Assembly (NCBI GenBank): GCA_964236495.1
Contig: CAXSBR010000016.1
Coordinates: forward strand, 1-63,017
DNA from: CAXSBR01 sp964236495
Lineage (GTDB): Bacteria > Actinomycetota > Actinomycetes > Mycobacteriales > Jatrophihabitantaceae
DNA: 63,017 nt
Direction: 5' to 3'
Part shown: piece by piece, positions 8,673-15,630 of the stretch
How the letters are laid out: each line of letters begins with the position of its first letter
How positions within the stretch are numbered: the stretch's first letter is position 1
Made by a program: the position numbers and the translations under genes
The notes under the pieces: model-generated
Told to the model about the DNA's origin: nothing
Seen by the model: only the letters and a program-made list of their open reading frames with translations
Databases searched by the model: none

Positions 8673-8861
8673 TCAGCGGTTGGGACGATCGGCTTCGGTC
8701 GGGTGCGCGTACCGCAGCGACTCGACCGGCAAGGGGAAGATGATGTCGTCGCCGAAGGGCGACTGAGCGCCCATCTGCTCGGCAGCGAATTCCGACACGG
8801 CCAGCTCGGGATACACCGTCGGCCAGCTTTCCTCGGGGTTCTTCGGGGGCTTTCCAGCCAT
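8673..8861 (-). CDS. Small acidic protein upstream of the helicase-associated gene
   Basis: A 62-residue protein, MAGKPPKNPEESWPTVYPEL at its N-terminus and FGDDIIFPLPVESLRYAHPT near the end. The ATG at 8861 has a good GGGAGAG ribosome site 6 bases upstream, and codon usage matches the neighbours, which supports real coding. No domain is recognised, and there are no cysteines or membrane segments. It is the first gene of a probable operon with the helicase-associated protein, so a role in the same repair or transcription-linked process is possible but unproven. Confidence 0.7.
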   Translation of the reverse strand: MAGKPPKNPEESWPTVYPELAVSEFAAEQMGAQSPFGDDIIFPLPVESLRYAHPTEADRPNR

Positions 8862-8946
8862 AGCGCTCTCCCTACCGTGCTGAGTGGACGACGATGGTTG
8901 CTCCCGGTGATTCTGCCATGGTCGGTGCGTGCAGGAGAGCGACCGA

Positions 8947-8952
8947 TACCGT
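8947..8952 (+). promoter_or_regulatory. -10 element of a probable leaderless promoter (MOSC gene)
   Basis: TACCGT ends six bases before the ATG at 8959. With a -10 at this distance the transcript would begin at or next to the start codon. The same layout recurs before several genes in this window. Confidence 0.5.
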
Positions 8953-8958
8953 GTACGC

Positions 8959-9603
8959 ATGCAGCCGCGGGTGCGGTCGGTCAATGTCGCAGCTGCCGCG
9001 GGCATATTGACCGGCGCGGGCAAGTCGACGCGCCGTACCGGAATCGACAAACGGCCCGTCGACGGACGGATCTCCACCGGTGCGAACCAGCTCACCGGGG
9101 ACACCATCTGCGCGACGAAGTACCACGGCGGGCCGGATCAGGCGATCTACGCCTACGCCGAGGAGGACGCCCAGTGGTGGGCGGCCCAGCTCGGCCGCAC
9201 GCTCATGCCGGGTGCGTTGGGCGAGAATCTCACGACGACCGGGATCGATCTAACAAACGCCGTGATCGGCAGCCGATGGACGGTGGGATCGACGGTGCTG
9301 GAGGTGAGCTGTCCACGCGTGCCGTGCCGGACGTTGCAGGCGTTCTGGAACGTGCCGCGGCTGATGAAGACCTTCACGCAGGCGTGCCGGCCGGGCGCAT
9401 ACTTCCGTATCCACACCCCGGGCGAGCTCGGAGCCGGTGACGAGATGACGGTCGTGCACGTCCCCGCCCACGGTGTGACCATCGAAGAAACGTTCCGAGC
9501 GCTGAGCGGAGACCGGTTACTGGCCGCGCGGCTGCTCGAAGCTCCGGAGTTGCCTGCCAAGATCCACCGGCTGGCCGGGAAGTGGCTTGCCGCGGTCGAG
9601 TAG
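8959..9603 (+). CDS. MOSC domain protein, YiiM-like
   Basis: A 214-residue protein of the MOSC superfamily (molybdenum cofactor sulfurase C-terminal-like). Family hallmarks include GGPDQAIYAYAEEDAQWWAAQLG, GALGENLTTTGIDLTNAVIGS and the conserved VSCPRVPCRTLQ with its putative catalytic cysteines. YiiM-type members take part in Moco-dependent reduction of N-hydroxylated bases and amines. No enzyme partner is adjacent. The ATG at 8959 is preferred because of the leaderless-type -10. An in-frame GTG at 8929 would add ten residues and has no ribosome site. The 3' end overlaps the convergent DUF3817 gene by 87 bp. Confidence 0.88.
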   Translation: MQPRVRSVNVAAAAGILTGAGKSTRRTGIDKRPVDGRISTGANQLTGDTICATKYHGGPDQAIYAYAEEDAQWWAAQLGRTLMPGALGENLTTTGIDLTNAVIGSRWTVGSTVLEVSCPRVPCRTLQAFWNVPRLMKTFTQACRPGAYFRIHTPGELGAGDEMTVVHVPAHGVTIEETFRALSGDRLLAARLLEAPELPAKIHRLAGKWLAAVE

Positions 9604-10176
9604 CGCGTCCGTACTCGGACGCAGGTCGCCACGCCGTGCCACCAAAAACCCGCCACCGAGCACGAAGGACTCGATCAGCACGACGCCCAATGTGACCAGC
9701 GACCAGCCCAGCGCCCGCCACGTGATCACTGCGACTGCAAGGTAGACCAGGAACAGCGTGCCGTGCAGCGGCCCTAGGACCTGTACGCCCAGCTGCCAGC
9801 CCGCGCCATACTTGATCACTGTCGCCACGATCAGCAGCAGCCAGGACAGCGTCTCGGCGATGGCGACCGTGCGCATCCACAGCTGGATTCGCCCGTGCAG
9901 GCGCTGCCGCTCGACGTCCTCGTCCAGCGGCACGGGTGTCGCGGCAAAGCGCGCCGTGACCGCGCGAACGTCAGCGCGATATTGCCGTACCAGCCCTATC
10001 AGAGCCAAGCCGAGACCGATCGGAGCGAGCAGGCAGGCCAGGTTCTGCCACAGCGGCCGCTCGGTGTCGCCGTCGGCGAACCCGACGAAGGTGATGGCGA
10101 TGGCGATGGAACCGGCTGCGAACAGAGCGACACCCCAACGCACGAGTGCACCGGTTCCGGCGAGCGATCTGTTCAC
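9517..10176 (-). CDS. DUF3817 integral membrane protein
   Basis: A 219-residue membrane protein. Two hydrophobic segments come first (WGVALFAAGSIAIAITFVGF and LACLLAPIGLGLALIGLV). The DUF3817 core follows: RTVAIAETLSWLLLIVATVIKYG, then LGPLHGTLFLVYLAVAVITW with the conserved GPLHG, and a last helix TLGVVLIESFVLGGGFLVA. The function of the family is unknown. The GTG at 10176 is chosen because GAAGGAA sits about 8 bases upstream; upstream in-frame starts lack such a site. Its polar C-terminal tail of about 30 residues is encoded in the stretch that overlaps the MOSC gene on the other strand. Confidence 0.85.
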   Translation of the reverse strand: MNRSLAGTGALVRWGVALFAAGSIAIAITFVGFADGDTERPLWQNLACLLAPIGLGLALIGLVRQYRADVRAVTARFAATPVPLDEDVERQRLHGRIQLWMRTVAIAETLSWLLLIVATVIKYGAGWQLGVQVLGPLHGTLFLVYLAVAVITWRALGWSLVTLGVVLIESFVLGGGFLVARRGDLRPSTDALLDRGKPLPGQPVDLGRQLRSFEQPRGQ

Positions 10177-10263
10177 GGCTTGCGTTCCTTCTCCGAGCTG
10201 TGCCGAGATCGGCGTTGCGGTGGCACGGGCGAAACGCAGGTGCGCAGGGTGTAGGACAAACGG

Positions 10264-10299
10264 TAATCTGGACATCGAAGGCGCCGCATGCGGTGCCTT
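10264..10299 (+). promoter_or_regulatory. cspB leader: -10 element and 5' stem-loop
   Basis: A TAATCT -10-like hexamer (10264-10269) is followed about eight bases later by a stem with arms AAGGCGCCGC and GCGGTGCCTT (10278-10299, one G-T pair), then TGTTTGTG. The cspB start is about 150 bases downstream. Either the cold-shock message begins with this hairpin in a long leader, or the hairpin plus T-rich tail is a small terminator or attenuator. The sequence alone does not decide between them. Confidence 0.45.
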
Positions 10300-10450
10300 T
10301 GTTTGTGCCTGGGATCTCTGCGGGACGTCTGCGGCGGCTCGAGCTACGGCACGACGTTCTGTCGGGTTGATGCGCTGCCCGGCCTGTCCAGTGCCTTCAG
10401 CAATTCATTCCAGCAATGTCCACGAGCGACTTATACAGAGGTGACCTGTT

Positions 10451-10834
10451 GTGCCCAGCGGCAAGGTGAAGTGGTTCAACTCGGAGAAGGGTTTCGGGTT
10501 CCTCGCCGACGACGAGGGCGCCGAGGTGTTCGTCCACAAGGACGCGCTGCCCGAAGGTCTCAGCGACCTCAAGCCCGGCGCGCGGGTCGAGTTCGGCGTC
10601 GTGCAGGGCCGCAAGGGCAACCAGGCACTGTCGGTGCGGCTGCTCGACCCGGTGCCCTCGGTGGTGCGGGCGTCTCGCAAGCCCGCCGACGAGATGACGC
10701 CGATCGTCGAGGACCTGATCAAGCTCCTGGACGGCGTGTCGAACAACCTGCGCCGCGGGCGGTACCCCGAGCGCGGCGACGCGAAGAACGTGGCCGCTGT
10801 GCTGCGTGCGGTCGCCGACAACCTCGACGCCTGA
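10451..10834 (+). CDS. cspB: Cold-shock domain protein with C-terminal extension
   Basis: A 127-residue protein. Residues 1-66 are a cold-shock OB-fold with both RNA-binding motifs (GKVKWFNSEKGFGFL and EVFVHKDAL). The C-terminal 60 residues are an actinobacterial extension (VEDLIKLLDGVSNNLRRGRYPERGDAKNVAAVL), as in the longer CspB of mycobacteria. It binds single-stranded RNA and acts as an RNA chaperone in the cytoplasm. The GTG at 10451 is supported by AGAGGTGA seven bases upstream. The leader of about 170 bases, with a stem-loop at its start, resembles the long regulatory leaders of cold-shock genes. Confidence 0.93.
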   Translation: MPSGKVKWFNSEKGFGFLADDEGAEVFVHKDALPEGLSDLKPGARVEFGVVQGRKGNQALSVRLLDPVPSVVRASRKPADEMTPIVEDLIKLLDGVSNNLRRGRYPERGDAKNVAAVLRAVADNLDA

Positions 10835-10910
10835 CTGGCTCCTCCCGCGTCGTCGCCTTGGCCCTCCCGGGCGGCGCTGCGCCTGGCCCTCCCAGACGAC
10901 GGGGTGCGCC

Positions 10911-10916
10911 TAAGGT
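10911..10916 (+). promoter_or_regulatory. -10 element of a probable leaderless promoter (xylB)
   Basis: TAAGGT ends six bases before the GTG at 10923. AAGGTGAG in the same place could also act as a ribosome site for a leadered message, so both readings remain possible. Confidence 0.45.
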
Positions 10917-10922
10917 GAGCGC

Positions 10923-12323
10923 GTGAGCCTCGTCGCCGGCATCGACTCCTCCACCCAGTCCTGCAAGGTCGTCGTGCGCGACGCAGACACCGGCGCCTTG
11001 GTCCGCGAGGGCCGCGCTACGCATCCGGACGGAACTGAAGTTGCGCCCGAAGCCTGGTGGAACGCGCTGCAAACGGCCATCGACGGTGCCGGCGGGTTGG
11101 ACGATGTCGGCGCGGTAGCTGTGGGCGGTCAGCAGCACGGCATGGTGTGCCTGGACGCTGACGGCGAGGTCGTCCGCAAGGCGCTGCTGTGGAACGACAC
11201 CCGCTCGGCGCCGCAGTCGGCCGCACTCACCGACGAACTCGGCGGCGCCCAGGCCTGGGCCGACGCGGTGGGCTCGCGGCTGGTGCCCTCGTTCACGATC
11301 ACCAAGCTGCGGTGGATGGCCGATCACGAGCCCGACAACGCCGCTCGCACGGCGGCGGTGTGCTTGCCCCACGACTGGCTCACTTGGAAGCTGCGCGCGG
11401 ATCGATCCGGGCTGGACGCCCTTGTCACCGACCGCAGCGATGCCAGCGGCACGGGCTACTTCTCCGCCGTCGACAATCAGTACCGCCGCGACCTGCTCAC
11501 GATGGCGCTGCCCCACGATGTGGTCCTGCCCACCGTGCTGGGCCCGTCGGACGAAGCCGGGCGGACCGCTGCCGGCGCGCTGTTGGGCCCAGGCGCCGGC
11601 GACAATGCCGCGGCCGCGCTGGGTGTGAACGCCCGCCGCGGTGACGTCGTGGTCTCGATCGGCACGTCGGGCGTCGTCTGCGCCGTCAGCACCACCGCCA
11701 CCGCCGACCCCACCGGCACCGTCGCGGGCTTCGCCTCGGCAACGGGGGAGTTCCTGCCGCTGGTGTGCACGCTCAACGCGTCGCGCGTGCTCGATGCCAC
11801 CGGACGGATGCTGGGCGTCGACCACGAGCGCCTGTCCGAACTCGCGCTGTCTGCCCCCGCGGGCTCCGGCGGCCTGGTCGTGGTGCCCTACTTCGAAGGG
11901 GAGCGGACGCCGGACAAGCCCAACTCCACCGGCGCCGTGCACGGGCTGCGACTGGAGACCTCGACGCCGGCGTACCTGGCTCGAGCAGCGGTCGAAGGAC
12001 TGCTGTGCGGGCTGGCAGATGGCCTGGATGCCCTTGTCGCGCTGGGCGTGACCGTGGAGCGCGCCATCCTCGTCGGCGGTGGCGCTCGCTCACGGGCATT
12101 GCGCGAGATGGCGCCCAGCATCCTGGGCCGGCCCGTCGTGGTACCCGCGCCGGGGGAGTACGTGGCCGACGGCGCCGCTCGGCAGGCGGCCTGGGTGCTG
12201 TCGGGTGCCGAGCAGCCGCCGGAGTGGACGTTGGGCGGTGGCAGCGAGCACGACGCCGCGCCAAATCCGTCGGTGCGCGAGCGTTACGCCGCAGCCCGGG
12301 AGCTGACCTTGGACCGTCCGTAA
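10923..12323 (+). CDS. xylB: Xylulokinase
   Basis: A 466-residue FGGY-family sugar kinase that phosphorylates D-xylulose to xylulose 5-phosphate for entry into the pentose phosphate pathway. The N-terminal phosphate-binding loop is AGIDSSTQSCKV. The substrate motif GGQQHGMV, CLPHDWLTWKL and the catalytic-Asp segment TDRSDASGTGYF are xylulokinase-type rather than glycerol kinase-type. A second ATP-binding stretch is VSIGTSGVV and the adenosine motif is ILVGGGARS near residue 380. Length is normal. No xylose isomerase or transporter is adjacent; the DeoR-type regulator 9 kb away is the nearest candidate regulator. Confidence 0.93.
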   Translation: MSLVAGIDSSTQSCKVVVRDADTGALVREGRATHPDGTEVAPEAWWNALQTAIDGAGGLDDVGAVAVGGQQHGMVCLDADGEVVRKALLWNDTRSAPQSAALTDELGGAQAWADAVGSRLVPSFTITKLRWMADHEPDNAARTAAVCLPHDWLTWKLRADRSGLDALVTDRSDASGTGYFSAVDNQYRRDLLTMALPHDVVLPTVLGPSDEAGRTAAGALLGPGAGDNAAAALGVNARRGDVVVSIGTSGVVCAVSTTATADPTGTVAGFASATGEFLPLVCTLNASRVLDATGRMLGVDHERLSELALSAPAGSGGLVVVPYFEGERTPDKPNSTGAVHGLRLETSTPAYLARAAVEGLLCGLADGLDALVALGVTVERAILVGGGARSRALREMAPSILGRPVVVPAPGEYVADGAARQAAWVLSGAEQPPEWTLGGGSEHDAAPNPSVRERYAAARELTLDRP

Positions 12324-12842
12324 CTTCGCGGGCAACGTTTGGTGAGCTGATATACAAGGACGTTCCCGTTGCATTACCACGTCGCTGACTCGGTTGGATC
12401 CGCGTTGAATGGCGGCTCGCAACGAGGATGACGGCCCTGGCATCGCGAAGTGGGTAGGGCATCGGCGCCTTCGAACGCGAGGGCCTCGAGGTGAGCCGAC
12501 AATAAGGATTCACCATTGATGTCTGTGACGGCTGACAACGACTCCGCCTGTAACAATTGTGTGACAATGACAGGCCCTGTTCCGCTGCGCCAAGTTCGGC
12601 TTATGTAGCGTCTGTGATGTGCATCACCTCAACCCCAGCACCCGTTTCTTCTTCTGGAACTCGTCGCGGTGGAGATCAAACTGTCGGTCTTGCGCGAGAT
12701 CGCTCGCAAATTGACTGCGGTGATTGTTGTTTCAAGCAGCGTCTCTTGCCTGGCTAGCACCGTTTCTGCTATCCGAACTCCTACCGTAACGCCACCGATG
12801 CCGCAGATCATAACTTCGTTAGAACATGAACGGCTGGTTGAA
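12324..12842. other. 519-bp AT-richer gap before the lipoprotein gene
   Basis: No supportable gene is seen on either strand; the short frames here lack ribosome sites and coding character. From about 12480 onward the base composition drops clearly below the surroundings. It holds an 8-bp palindrome ACAATTGT near 12555 and the CRP-like site at 12613-12628. The stretch and the following lipoprotein gene look like one acquired segment. Confidence 0.6.
12613..12628. promoter_or_regulatory. CRP/GlxR-like operator
   Basis: TGTGA-TGTGCA-TCACC fits the cAMP-receptor-protein family consensus TGTGA-N6-TCACA with one mismatch. It lies about 215 bases before the lipoprotein start. A promoter between them was not identified. 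Confidence 0.4.
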
Positions 12843-13367
12843 ATGAAGCGTGTCACGGTCGCAGTTTCCATGACGGCAGCGCTTGCCATACTTTGCGGTT
12901 GTGCGAGCTCGGATCGATCTCAAAGCGCAGGCACCTCTGCCCCGCTAACTTCGCAATTCGTAGATGGTGGCCGTCAAAAGACTGTCGAAAATTTCCCCGC
13001 ACTGGGCATAAAGTTGGAGCCGCCCCTGCCGTCCCAACTGCCGAAGTTGACAGAGCTGGCCGCATACAATCTATGCGGTACGCCAGCGCTAGAATGCGGT
13101 GGGCCTGGCACCCCAACAGTCGCGTTTGCCTTAATGACAACTGACAACGGCGGCGCGGTGAACAAAGATGCTACCGTCACGCCGCTTGCAGTGAAGAGAC
13201 CTGCATTTGTCTTGCGCTGGCCTTCGACTCCGTGTACTCCTGTCGGAGGCGCTCGAAGAACAGTGACAACGTCAACGGCCGTTACTTCATGCCTCTTCAT
13301 CAGCCTGGTAGACGCTGTGACCGGCAAAGCCTTGGGCAGTGCGCAGACTAACCATGCCGGTGGGTGA
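12843..13367 (+). CDS. Predicted lipoprotein of unknown function
   Basis: A 174-residue protein with a lipoprotein signal peptide: MKRVTVAVSMTAALAILCGC, lipobox ILCGC, modified cysteine about residue 20, followed by a serine-rich linker. The mature part has two likely disulfide pairs (NLCGTPALECGG and TPCTP...TSCLF). No domain is recognised. The ATG at 12843 is chosen because it puts the signal peptide at the N-terminus; a longer frame from 12669 would bury it. The ribosome site is weak. Codon usage is noticeably less GC-rich at third positions than in neighbours, which suggests recent acquisition. Confidence 0.7.
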   Translation: MKRVTVAVSMTAALAILCGCASSDRSQSAGTSAPLTSQFVDGGRQKTVENFPALGIKLEPPLPSQLPKLTELAAYNLCGTPALECGGPGTPTVAFALMTTDNGGAVNKDATVTPLAVKRPAFVLRWPSTPCTPVGGARRTVTTSTAVTSCLFISLVDAVTGKALGSAQTNHAGG

Positions 13368-13524
13368 ATGACCGCCGTCAACGATGCCGCAGAGCAACAG
13401 ACTTGAAGCGCAAGTTGGTGCGGTCACGCGGTGTAATCGGGTCTGCTTCGTGAATCTTCCGCCGCCCGCCGCTGGATGATCTTGGTCGGGTTCGGGCCTC
13501 CCATGGATGCGGCTCCGGACGAGA

Positions 13525-14412
13525 TCAGGCGGCACCAAGGCGTTGCTGGAGGCGCGGAACCAGTTCCATTTGCGCGGCGCGGCCCAGCAGCGCGTCGATC
13601 GCGGCATAGCCCTCTGCACCCAGGTCCTCGGTGAAATCGTTGACGTAGAGCTCGATGTGCCGACGCTGAACGTCGGGGTCCATCTCCTGCGCGTGTGCGG
13701 CGACGTAGGCGGCGCTGTCACCGGGGTGCGCCCAGGCGTGGCGCACCGAACGGCGGATCAGATCGACCACCTCGTCGCCGCTGACGCCGGTGCGTTGGGC
13801 GAGATCGCGCCGAGCCAGGATCGCCCCGAGTGGGATCGGCAGGCCGGTGTCGGCCTCCCACCACTGCCCGAGGTCGGCCATCGCCGTCAACCCGAACTGC
13901 GGATAGGTGAATCTGGCCTCATGGATCACCAGGCCGGCGTCGTAGGTACCTGCGCGTACCGCCGGCATGATCTCCGCAAACGGCACGACGTCGATGCTCG
14001 CCGGCGTCTGGCCAACCGCCCACAGCCTCATCAGCAGGTACGCCGTCGTCCGCTCGCCCGGTACAGCGACGCGCGCGCCGTCGAGGTTCGTGCGATCGCC
14101 GCGAGTGAGCACCAGCGGTCCGCAGCCGCGCCCGAGCGCACCGCCGCAGGGCAGCAGTTCGTAGTCGCGCATCAGCCACGGCAGCGCGGCGAAGGACACC
14201 TTGACGACGTCGTACTTCAGCTCCAGGGCGGCGGTGTTGGTGACGTCGACATCGGCGAAGGTGACGTCCACAGCCGGCGGCGAGCCTCCATCGCCGCCTG
14301 TGGCCTCGTCGGCGGTCGGGCCGGCAGCACCGTTCAGGCGGCCGTTCACCCAGGCGTCGAACACGAAGGTGTCGTTGGGGCAGGGCGAGAAGGCCACCGA
14401 CAGCACGGTCAT
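13525..14412 (-). CDS. mqnD: 1,4-dihydroxy-6-naphthoate synthase
   Basis: A 295-residue enzyme of the futalosine menaquinone pathway, which converts cyclic dehypoxanthinyl futalosine to 1,4-dihydroxy-6-naphthoate. It has the periplasmic-binding-protein-like fold of MqnA/MqnD. Diagnostic motifs are the N-terminal FSPCPNDTFVFDAW and, further on, PGERTTAYLLMRL and VIHEARFTY with the conserved histidine. Length is normal. The ATG overlaps the mqnB stop in ATGA (14409-14412), so translation is coupled. It is the last gene of a four-gene minus-strand unit. A short insertion (about residues 30-45, G/P/A-rich) lengthens the first loop. Confidence 0.93.
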   Translation of the reverse strand: MTVLSVAFSPCPNDTFVFDAWVNGRLNGAAGPTADEATGGDGGSPPAVDVTFADVDVTNTAALELKYDVVKVSFAALPWLMRDYELLPCGGALGRGCGPLVLTRGDRTNLDGARVAVPGERTTAYLLMRLWAVGQTPASIDVVPFAEIMPAVRAGTYDAGLVIHEARFTYPQFGLTAMADLGQWWEADTGLPIPLGAILARRDLAQRTGVSGDEVVDLIRRSVRHAWAHPGDSAAYVAAHAQEMDPDVQRRHIELYVNDFTEDLGAEGYAAIDALLGRAAQMELVPRLQQRLGAA

Positions 14413-15098
14413 GGCTTCCATTCTGACGACGTGATGGCGGCCAGGGCGCCGGCCAGGGCCCGCAGCGCCAGTGGGATGTCCCACCCGTCCCGGTCGCGCG
14501 GGCCGACGACGTTGCTGATGGCGCGCACCTCACCGAAGGCGACGCCGACGCCGGCGCGCACGGCGCCCGCCAGAACACCCGCGCCCTCCATCGCCTCGGC
14601 GCAGGCGTCGGGGGTCTGCATCAATCGCCGGGCCGCGGTGGCTGCGGTGCCGGTGACGGTGGACACGGTCAGCACCGCGCCGGTGCCGGCGTTGCATCGT
14701 CGGGCCAGCTCGCGCGTCACCGACGCGTCGAGTTCGGTGCGTTCGGAGCCCAAGCCGAGCTCGGACGCCGGCCGGAACACCGGGCCGTCCTCGACACCTA
14801 GATCAGCCTGCACCACGGCATCAGCGACGACGACGTCGCCGAGCAAGCGAGGCGCGAAGCCGCCGGCGATGCCTGCGCTCAGCACCAGGTCGTAGTGCTG
14901 TGCGGCCAGCGCCCAGGCGGTGGCGGCGGCCGCGGCGGCGACGCCGACGCCGCCCGCTACGACGTCCACCGGCCCGAGCGGCGTCTCGAACCGACGCCCG
15001 GGCAGCGCCATCGCGGATTGTGCAACGACCGGCCCGAGCGCCGCCGCCAACGTGACTGCCTCGGCGGCCACCGCGGTGACGACGAGTAGCGCCGTCAT
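14409..15098 (-). CDS. mqnB: Futalosine hydrolase
   Basis: A 229-residue nucleosidase of the nucleoside phosphorylase superfamily that removes hypoxanthine from futalosine in menaquinone synthesis. Recognisable segments are VLSAGIAGGFAPRLLGDVVVAD and the substrate-binding stretch ACAEAMEGAGVLAGAVRAGV with its Glu-Met-Glu-type motif. ISNVVGPRDRDGWDI near the end is typical of MqnB and separates it from MTA/SAH nucleosidase. The ATG at 15098 has no clear ribosome site; an in-frame GTG immediately before it is the alternative. Its stop overlaps mqnD. MqnA and MqnC are not in the window. Confidence 0.92.
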   Translation of the reverse strand: MTALLVVTAVAAEAVTLAAALGPVVAQSAMALPGRRFETPLGPVDVVAGGVGVAAAAAATAWALAAQHYDLVLSAGIAGGFAPRLLGDVVVADAVVQADLGVEDGPVFRPASELGLGSERTELDASVTRELARRCNAGTGAVLTVSTVTGTAATAARRLMQTPDACAEAMEGAGVLAGAVRAGVGVAFGEVRAISNVVGPRDRDGWDIPLALRALAGALAAITSSEWKP

Positions 15099-15135
15099 GA
15101 CGTGCGCAGCATCGACCGGCTGCGCGGGCAGCGGC

Positions 15136-15630
15136 TCAGCTGGTGACCTTGACGTGCAGGATCCAGCCACCGGCCTGCTTGCTGCCGCGCAGCTCCACCA
15201 CCTGCAGGAAGTAGTCGGTGACGCTGCTCGGCGGTGCGGTGAGCCGCGCGGAGTGGGTGTCGTGTACGGCACTGCCGGCACCGGCCAGCGGAGTCGTTTT
15301 TCCCGTTGGGCCGAGGGTGAACGCGGCCACCACCCAGGCGTTGGTTGCCAGCTCGCGGGGGACGTCGACGAGCAGGTCGCTGCCCGGCTGCACCGTCAGC
15401 GTCGGCGCGCGTCCGTAGTCGGTGATCTGCACATGCTCCTTGCCGTTGGGGAACGTGTAGCGCGCGGCTGCGACGTTGAGGGAATGGCCGTCGCCGTACA
15501 CGGTGATTTCCGGAATCGGCTTGGTGCAGGCGCTCAGCGTGACCGCGGCGACCGCGACCGTGGCAAGTGCTGCAGATCGGCTACGTCGGCTACGTCGGCT
15601 ACGTCGGATCGTCAGTAGCGGCACGCTCAC
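15136..15630 (-). CDS. DUF2771-family lipoprotein
   Basis: A 164-residue putative lipoprotein. An arginine-rich N-terminus (the RRS repeat) precedes a hydrophobic stretch ALATVAVAAVTLSAC with the lipobox LSAC near residue 34. The exported part (EITVYGDGHSLNVAAARYTF and VPRELATNAWVVAAF) matches the actinobacterial DUF2771 family, whose function is unknown. The GTG at 15630 is chosen because it overlaps the MFS stop as GTGA. It sits between an MFS gene and mqnB in one unit; this association with menaquinone genes is common in actinobacteria, to my recollection. Confidence 0.82.
   Translation of the reverse strand: MSVPLLTIRRSRRSRRSRSAALATVAVAAVTLSACTKPIPEITVYGDGHSLNVAAARYTFPNGKEHVQITDYGRAPTLTVQPGSDLLVDVPRELATNAWVVAAFTLGPTGKTTPLAGAGSAVHDTHSARLTAPPSSVTDYFLQVVELRGSKQAGGWILHVKVTS
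15581..15607. repeat. Three perfect 9-bp direct repeats (CTACGTCGG)
   Basis: Three copies lie head to tail inside the DUF2771 gene and encode three Arg-Arg-Ser blocks in the positively charged start of the signal peptide. Copy-number change would keep the frame and alter the charge of the signal peptide. Confidence 0.85.
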
